Positions 1-9,300 of a DNA stretch of 10,112 bases are shown in pieces (within the stretch, counting starts at the first letter, position 1; each line of letters begins with the position of its first letter). Made by a program: the position numbers and the translations under genes. The notes below the pieces were generated by a model, which had not been told where the DNA came from, made no database searches, and saw only the letters and a program-made list of their open reading frames with translations. The DNA is from Phoronis ovalis (lineage: Eukaryota > Phoronida > Phoronidae), in contig JAOXYB010031887.1 in the NCBI GenBank assembly GCA_028565635.1, positions 4,411 to 14,522 of the forward strand, read 5' to 3'.

Positions 1-223
1 TATGTGAGCTGTACATGCAATTTGTGAACTTACATTGTAATAAATATATTCTAAAATATATACTTACTAAAATTAATGTATTAGACTAATTTTAGAGAAG
101 TTATGTATCTGTAACTGATTCTGTGAACACATCATGCTCACTACAATAGACATCAAATCATACACAGTTGACAACCTATAATAGATGTATAATTTGGCAA
201 TACAGTATTTGTAAAGGTTATAC
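1..223 (-). other. Partial intron downstream of the first MAM exon
   Basis: AT-rich sequence starting with the GTATAA donor. No further MAM exon, stop codon or polyadenylation context tied to this gene was seen before the window ends. Confidence 0.7.
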
Positions 224-376
224 CTGAAGCTCCTGCTGTATGATCAAATTCTGGTCCTGTGCCTGTTGATGGTGTACTACTGTTATGTCTCACCCAGTCA
301 TAATCATCATCAACATCATTACGGTATCCACAAATTGTGTCATCTTCAAAGGTGCATAGCTCATTGGGAAGGGATG
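224..376 (-). CDS. Exon: start of a MAM domain
   Basis: The 153-base exon (acceptor tcattttag, donor GTATAA; phase 1 at both ends) encodes [28 protein letters not shown] and [10 protein letters not shown]. This is the standard opening of a MAM domain: C-x-F-E, the second cysteine, W-x-R and the G-P-x-x-D-H-T motif. MAM domains are about 160 residues and mediate adhesion or oligomerisation in proteins such as meprins and receptor phosphatases; enteropeptidase also carries one. About two thirds of the domain must lie on exons beyond position 1. Confidence 0.93.
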
Positions 377-3300
377 CTAAAATGATGAAATAGAAAATGT
401 TGATTTATTTTTCAGTGAAAAGGGACTATGTTGAAAAACATTTCTAGTGGAGAGCATCTTTATACTTACAAGAATCTCATAAACTTGCAAGTAATTATAA
501 ATAACCAATAAAATACTCCGTAAATGGCAATACTGTCACAAGTGTCATTTAGCCAATCATTAGTAGTTTACACCACTTTGTATGTAAAGAGAAAGGTAGG
601 CAACAAGAATTCAGCTATTTTCATAAGGTTAGAATGAGGCATAAAGATTGATAACAAAACTGTGCCCCAATTTTTGGTAGCACTGCAATGTAACTTATTA
701 TAATGCACACTATAGATGTTGTATAAAGCATGCAAACGTGTTAAAACGTAAATGAACTCTCTGAAAATAAATTAAAATCTGACTAATTAACTTACGTATT
801 GTATCATTTTGCATTGCTGATTCACCACATGTCAGATAAACTGTGGAGTTACAGTTACTAGTTATTCCAAAGTAACAGGAATTCAGGTCATTTTCACTGC
901 CTGCACAATTAATTTCATAACCAGTTGTAATTAAGCTACCATTAGCACTTTGACTCATAGATACTGCCTTCACATTAACACCATTTACTATGCTGAAAAT
1001 AAAAAGGCAATATTACGAAATAATTTCAATTTTAAATAAAAATATATCATGACCTATTACATGCGGCACAAATAGGATATGGAAAAAAACACAAATAAAA
1101 CTAATCACAAATTTTTTTTAAAATAACCATTAAACATTCATAGACAGATCTGACCTTTTTCAGACAATTAGACAGAAACTTTCACAACCAACTGAGGAAC
1201 TCTGCGCAGTCTGGTACATGTATAACAATAATAATGTAATATTATAATTACTACTAAATAAATACAAACCACAAAAAACCTTTAATACATTACAATCACA
1301 CTTATAGCTTGTATTTGTTTTGTAGGTATGGCACTGTAGTGTAATTGTCTATGACTAACACTGGTATTCTCTCTATCTGTCTTGGAATTTCATTTTTTTT
1401 TTCCTTTATCAATATGAACATAATTATTAAATACTACCTGTTTCCTAACATGGAACAAGTCAATTGAGCAGCAACATAATTTATTGAACCACAAACTGGA
1501 TGCCAACTGTTGTTGTGAAACACTTCAATAATTCCTTCACTTTCTGATCCTCCAGAATGCATGCGGACTCCAAGAGCTACATGTAGATATAAATTTATGA
1601 TCATGATATAATGTTTAGTACATGAGAAGCCCGTAAGTGTGTTTAATCAAATTCTCTACCTGTTGCTTAAAACTGAAATCACAAAGCAAGATTAATTTAA
1701 CACCCTACTGACAATGTCACATTATCACATTTTGGCATTATACCAACAGATATCAAAGGTGAGCAGATTAAATGCATCAATTTTACTTGAAACTGTACAT
1801 AAAAAGGTAGTAAAGGCTCAGCTTCTACTTTTTGCCACAGAATCTTAAGGAATTGTTGTTTTTATGAAATAAATAAAAAAACTAAATCAGCAATCAAATT
1901 AACTGTAGCACCACAGCTGTTTACTGGGACAATTCTAAGATGTTACTATGAGAAGTATGTTTGGGTGTTTCCAATTGAAAATGAGGAACAAGTAAACAGC
2001 CACAGTGCTGTACTGAATTCAATTGTAATCAATGTCTTCATCTAAAACTTCATTTTAAATTTGAACGGAACTATGAAGTATTCTGAAAAAAAGTATTTCT
2101 GCTGTAGAATTTGTCATTTCTGTTACAGATTAAGGAGAAACAGAAATGCAGGAATTTAATTTTTCACTACAGAATTGTACAGCGACTAAAATATACATAG
2201 ACTCAGTAGTCAACTTTCTTACTGGATACAAATTCTGAGGTTCTATGATACAGTATCAAAATTATCCTGCAAAGAGGATGGAGAAAAACAAACAGTTCCC
2301 AATAATTGTTCCTTACTGTAAAAATAACGAAAGGAATTAAAACATAACTTACCCCTAACGGGTTGTTTGAAACATTCCACACCAGCTCTTCTAACACTTG
2401 AGCAGTAATAATTGCTGGTATCCACATAACTACAATCTGCTAAACTACTCTCATAACCCAGACAGTCAATCGGATTCCATTTAACACTGACAGAACTGCT
2501 ACCATATGCAGAATTATATTTGGCTTTGCCTCGCCTGTTTATAAAAATAAAATGGCTATAATCTCTTTTATATGCCTACAAAACTAACACTTGGTGTTGG
2601 TGTAACAATTAGAATTATACTAAAATGGAGTGAATTAATCTAAATAGTACCTGAATCCCATCATTTTACAGACAACTGTAGCATCTTTATCATCCCATGT
2701 GTTATCACATAATCCATACCACTGCTCTTGATAATACATTTCAACATTTCCTGAGGTTTGTGAGTACCTGCCACTCAAGCGAACTTTTATTCCATTTACC
2801 TCTGGTGACTCTGGTGGTGGTCCTATAATGAAGCTTATATTATTATAAAGCACATAATTTGCATAATAATTAATATCGTGTTTATACAAATATGCACCTT
2901 TTTAATCATAAACAACTCAGTTATAACAATTATAACCAAGTATTACACCATTATTACTAAATTTTATTTGTTATAAAAAGGCTTAACACACAGCGAAAAT
3001 TCGGTATTTTAAGATTGCTTGTTATTTGCTACTTTTAGTCTTTTCAAGAAAATTCTTTTTCTCCAAATTTGGACACAGGCAACAGACATACTTTTACCGG
3101 GCTTTGAAATATCAAAAAATGTTTACATGTGAAGATAATTGATAGAATTTATTTGCAACTAATCCTAATGTTATCAAATACACAAAATATCATTTAGTTA
3201 TGATTATGATTATATTACCTTTTCCCTATTTATATACAATAGTGTTCCAAACAAATAGTAAACCTTTCCCACATGTCATTATAGTATGCAACTTACTAGT

Positions 3301-6300
3301 ATGTGTATAAATCCAGTCTGCAAAGTAATTCACTCGAGCCCAAACTGAAAAATCTGAGTTACCGCAACCTCCTCTATGCCAGCTTGTGACTCCAACGAGG
3401 ACCCACCTATTGAACTGGTCCTGACATACCAAAGGACCACCACTGTCACCCTAATTAAAACAAAACAAATAACTACAGTCTAGCAAATGTTAATTATGCT
3501 ACAAAAAAGTGGTTGTTAACAGCACATATCTCTGTGAAATCCATAGCACTTTTCTGCTGTTGCAGTATCATATATTTTGCTTACATACATTTTAAGGATC
3601 TGGTAGGCCTACAAATGTAAAAACATGTTGAAGAACAGTTAGAAGCAAAACATCTAATAAGCTATCACAGTATAGACAAAAAAAACATGTAAACATGTCT
3701 GAATAGAATAGTAGTGACTATACTTACAGGACACATGTCAAGGAGGCCAGATTGGTAACCAGCACAAATCATTCTTGGTGTCACTGAATTCACATTTGAA
3801 TAGTAATCTATGCACTCATTTTGATCAACTAAACGTATCTTTGTTTCTTGTAGACGTGGAGGTGTACCATCTGCAAAAGGCATTCACATACTACAGCACA
3901 GGTAAAACAGAAAAAATTCAGGAAATGCTACTACTATCTGTTCCTTAACTTTACATATTAAAGATGGTCTTTTGTTATAATTTAATGAAAAGTGAAAATC
4001 CTCTAATACAGTCAATACCAAAAGTGAGTACAAAATAATAAACACTAAACAATTTAAAGTTGCTCCAAACAAAATTGCCAAACAAGCAGTTTGCATTGCA
4101 GACACCTACCTAACTCTCACAGCATATCCAGGTCGAATAAAACTGACCTATGTTCTGGCCTCTGTTTACCTCCTAACTTAAAACAATATTTTTATGCAAC
4201 AGTTTTTAAGATAAAACAGCTTGTCAATTGGGACAAATAAATGTCATAATTTGGAATCAGCAATTGACCCAATTTTCAAAATACCACGTAGCCTTTAACA
4301 CCAACTGTGGCATTCAAAAATCCACCATCAAATCATTCAAGCAATGCTTCGCCTTTCCAGCTATAGATGTACCATATGACGTACCAACTCAGGAACAAAT
4401 GCATGGCTACCATTCGGCCATATTGGAATTGACCCAAGTTAATATCAAATTTGACCAGTTATTGCATTTTGAACTTTTCTCACATGTACTTAAAATGAAG
4501 CTAATCTGATAAAAACTTAAGATATGTTATCGCAAGATAAAGGCAAAATGTTATGCACAAAGACAATGATAACAATTAACAACTCTGCAGACTATATCCC
4601 ATTCACTATGTGAGATGGGCAAAAAACATAATGAAGTTTCGGTTCAACATCTGACCCACTTTTCATAGCCTTATACACCTGCCTGCATTCATATGACCGC
4701 CTTGAAATCACCCAGATAATGCTCTAGACTTTCAGGCCATAGGTCTACCATGAAGGGGGATCTAAGCATTATTTACTACAAGGACAACAATGTGCATACA
4801 TACTACATGACTATATGCCTGTTCGCACTATGCATGTGTGAAGGGCAGGAAAATTCGGGTACACTTTCCCATACATTCCTCAGATGCTGTATACCAGTTA
4901 AGTTACAAGAATGTAACTTGGCCAATGGATAAGGTAGTTTTGTACAAATTTCTACTAAAAGCAATGATGGGAGATAACCTAAAACATGGGGAAACTACCA
5001 CCCTGACAGAGGACTTGACAGCTAAGTGCAAGTGGCACTTTACAGCAAATTATTAGATAATGTCCACACATATGCACATCAACGATATATGTACATGTTT
5101 CCAATACTGAACAGACTTTTTATGAACTTTCATCCTAATCATGATTTCCTGAATTTAAAACTTTTAGATACTTACAGCGCCAACGTCCAAACCCAGATGC
5201 TGCACAAAAAGCTGTTGTGGGAAATTCCTGTCCAGCACCAGCTAAACACACAGGCAGTATATAATCATTATACACCAAGGGCTGTTCCAGTTCAAGTAAT
5301 GCCATGTCATAATCAATGGTTCTACTGCTGTATGATGCATGACCTACAACTTTTTTCACATTCACTACAACTGCAGTTGGGTCTGAACCATCCGTGTAAA
5401 TTGTGCCCGCAGTAACAGTGAAAGCAGAAGGGTTATTTTCGTATCTAAAAAATTCATGCCATGGTAACATTATTGTTTGGCATTACTGTTTCTTATGGAC
5501 TACAACAAAATGATACCAAACAACCTTTAAAGAACAATTTGTTACATAGTCAATCCCCATACTTGTTACTAAATGTTGCTACTAGCAACCTAATACTTTA
5601 CATCTACTAATCAAATATCTTCATTAATTAATTGTCATGATAAGAATATATAATTAATTTTGTAAATTATCCTTAATTCAGGAGAATTTATCTGTGGAAT
5701 CAAAAGGTCCCTGTTAGTGACCTTTTAGTCAGAGAAAGTCAACACTAATTTAAGAGCTTACCTATCAACACAGTGAGCTGCAGTGAGTACCCAGTTGTTG
5801 TTGATGATGGAACCTCCACATTGCTGTCTTCCATATATACGAAGCATAATTTGCCAGGGCCATGCACCAAGTTTAGCATGACGTCCACCATATATAAATG
5901 TATCAGCAAACGTAAGATTTGGGGAGCGGATACCACACTCCTCTACAAAAAAAAACAAATTTATTACCTTTATAAACAGATTATGTGTATCAGTATTAAA
6001 TAATTTGAGAGCCTTTATCTGAAATTAACAGTAAAATCATATTATAACGAAACGTTTTTTATTTATCATTAAATTATACGATTCTTTTTGGGATGTTTTA
6101 TCAAACAAGGCATTATAAAGTTCAAATTACTTTAAATTTACAACAACCATTATTATATGTAATAGAAAATGAAAATGTGTTCATCACTTCACAGAGAATA
6201 CGTGACATGAAATCTTATAAATATACAAATTACAAAAATAAAACAATGCTTAAATTAAAAGCTTGCCTTCAAGATTACATGTGATACCAATAAGTTGACC

Positions 6301-9300
6301 ACTATCACAGCGAGAACTGAAACAAAATCAAACATGCCTAAATGTAAATCTGGCTATAGTACTAACTTTAATTGTACTCTATGTAAGCGGACAAGTAGCA
6401 ACTATTCCCTTGAACAGCAAGTGCTACTGAATCAAGCTTCAAATGATATTATTACTCAGATGTTTATGCAGAATATGGCTTCTAATTTTTTAATGGCAAA
6501 TTGTACTTCAAGTAAGTAATATTTTATATAGCATGTTTAAGAAGAAGACATATTATAGAGGAAACAAAGGGAAATGATGACAAAATAGTTTTCATACCTG
6601 GTGGTGATACGGTCATGCAAGTACCCACTTGGTTCAACCGAGTTTCCATTAGACACTATATAGGAGTTGTACAGTCCTGTATCATTATAATATGTAACTG
6701 TTTGCAAATACCTGAAAAAATTAAACATTTTTTACTTTTTGTGCAATCCTTATAATGATCATGTGTATACTGCTGCACTTTGAAAATTTGTATTACTATT
6801 TTTTCATTTGGACACATATTATGTCTAGTACATAAAATTAACTAAATTATAATTATGTGCTATGAGAAGATAACAAAAGCTCTACTTGTAACATTTTAAT
6901 GTTTCGTAAGTTCCAGCTAGAGTTTACTTCTTAGAACATTCAATAACTGAGTGCCAAATCAAGAAAAAATAGATAAGTTATCAAATGCAAAGCAAATCAA
7001 TATTTATTTTAGTAAGTTTGAAAAAATACTATCATACCCTAGACCAAGTGATTTGCAAGTTAAATTTCCAAGATCTTCTGTTAACCTATTGTCATAGCAA
7101 ATTGGCAACCACTGGCCCTGAAAATTGACTTCCACCATTGTGTTATGTTCTATTGGATAGCGAACTACAAAACAGATAAAAACACTATACTCAATGCTCA
7201 AATTGGCAAAACAAGAATCAATGTTTAATATTTCATTTATCATTATATGTGTTCTTCACACATATATTGTAAAATGCCACATAGCTAATTTATGTCTAGT
7301 TTCAAATGAATGCCGCTTGAAAAGTGGTAAAACACATTACCATACTGTACCTGCCAGATCACTATATGTCATGAATATTATAGTGCTGTTTAGCTTATAT
7401 TTTCTAGCAAATGAGTCCAGCCAACTTATGCACAAATATGTGTACATACTTTAATTTACATATTAAAATTAAATGTGTGGTTCCCAGCAAACTGAACATA
7501 CGCACTGGCCACCTCTACAATTTTTGCAACTTGTTGTAAAAGTACTGACATTACTTGGGATATTTAGTTACAAAACACTTCACCTCAGATAATTAAAATC
7601 CAAAGCTTTATAAACAAGTAAAAATTGTAAAAGTATCTACTTAATTGTCAGTTGATAAAAATGGCTGCCGTTTACTTGTTAAGTACAGCACCATCTAGTG
7701 GTAAAATATGTCATTGTTGCCAGGTTCTCTAGCTGATTTCTCTCATGGAGCTAATAATTTATAAGATTAATTCAGGAAAACATGTTTTTTTAGCAAAAAA
7801 TTGCAGGAATCCCAACTTTAAGACATCTTTATCAATGAATCTGGTTTGCTTTAGGTTAGATTGCTGAAATGTTGCATATTTTTTCCATTACATATAGCAT
7901 ATGTATAAATTATAAAAATGCATATAATACCACAATTGTGTTCATCTGAATCATCTGGACAGTCATTCACCCCATCACATCTAGCAGAGGCACTCACACA
8001 GGAATAGTCTTGGCACACAAATTGGCCTGGGCTGCAGTTTTCTATAATTGAAAGAAATACGGTTATGCCAGTCATATAAATATTATAGTAGAGGTTACAT
8101 GCACATTTATTCTCCTACTTTTAGCATGCATTTGAACATATGTAAATGAACATATTTTACATCATTCTCTTCTTATATATATATATTAGCTGCATTTAAG
8201 CATTATACAGACTAATTGCATTTCCTGTTTGTCCTAGTGCATATTGTTATCATCTTTTTTGCATTTTGGCTTACTACATACTAAACTTTTTTTCATGTAT
8301 TTTTATAATAAACAACTTGTACACTTGGCTATAAAATTATACATGACTAATGCATATTATTATCATCTTTTTCATCTTTATTAAACTTTCTTCATGTACA
8401 TTTTTTTGTATATCCATAAGTTACATGCATTGTGCTTGTTTGGTACTGCACTCACTTGAATATGTAAATAATTAACACATTGTGATCTTGAAATAACTGT
8501 AATTTCAAGAATTTTTTAATAGTCTACATAAACAGTTTATATATTAAAGACTAATTCAAGCAACTACTGGTTGATAAGCAATTCAAATCAAACCTGAAAA
8601 ATAAATAATAACCCTATCTGAGCCACAATTTGTGGTCTACTTTTTAATCTGCTGTTTAATTCTTTATTATAACATGAAGGTTAGGTTCATGGGTTTCACT
8701 TAATTATAAAATGTCCCAAAAAGCATTTAACTATGCGAATGAAATAGAAACATGTAACAGAATATGCCTATAACAGCAAATAGCCACAAATTACAAAATA
8801 TATATTTCCTCGGCAATCTTGTTCATATACAAGAATTGCGAATTTTTTTCTGAGAGAATTTTCTGTACTATTTTCTTCCATGTAATGAATTGTCCAGTAG
8901 TTCACTGGATATTAACAGTATTTCAAAGATGTAGCCTTTTCTGTATAACATGGTATTTCTAGATCACATATCAAACACTAAGTTTGCTTTTGCATGGAGA
9001 TATTGCTCATACACTATCTTAATTTTATGAACCGGTAGGCCATAAAAACAACAGATTAATAGTATTTACCCAAATATTACAAGAACTATTTAAAATCAGC
9101 TCGCCAAATTAATGGATATGATTTTTAATTAAATTTTGTTTATCGTAGCAAAGCATTGTGTTTACATGTTATTAAAATTTTTGTTATAATTCAATTCAAA
9201 ATCATTCACGCTATTTCGTGCCACTCTGTATATACTAACCGCATCCCATTTCATCTGTTCCATTTATGCAGTCTTGTTGTCCATCACAAACCCATTCTGG

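Noticed and set aside
2203-2352. Minus-strand read-through past the SRCR 2 exon end
   Set aside because: The GTAAGT donor and the phase match to the exon at 1576 show this is intron.
3884-4105. 73-codon minus-strand frame just upstream of the Asp189 exon
   Set aside because: Hydrophobic, low-complexity intron translation. Adding it would break the phase match between 5176 and 3870.
4228-4509. 93-codon plus-strand open frame in the largest intron
   Set aside because: It lies in the repeat-bearing intron, has no recognisable domain, and the homologous second repeat copy does not keep the frame. It could be element debris, but I cannot support a gene.
5026-5415. 129-codon plus-strand open frame, the longest single frame in the window
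   Set aside because: Most of it is antisense to the Asp102 protease exon, whose motifs and splice sites are clear. It shows no domain of its own.
5773-6003. 76-codon plus-strand open frame
   Set aside because: Antisense shadow of the His57 protease exon running into intron.
6265-6519. Plus-strand open frame of about 83 codons ending at a good GTAAGT donor, with several cysteines (PKCKSGY, CTLC)
   Set aside because: It looked like a nested antisense exon, but it overlaps the well-phased minus-strand exon at 6267-6316, no partner exon was found on the plus strand, and no family was recognised. RNA data from the plus strand would reopen it.
7194-7454. 86-codon plus-strand frame with a hydrophobic start that could pass for a small membrane protein
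   Set aside because: AT-rich DNA gives hydrophobic runs by chance; no similarity, splice context or neighbour supports it.
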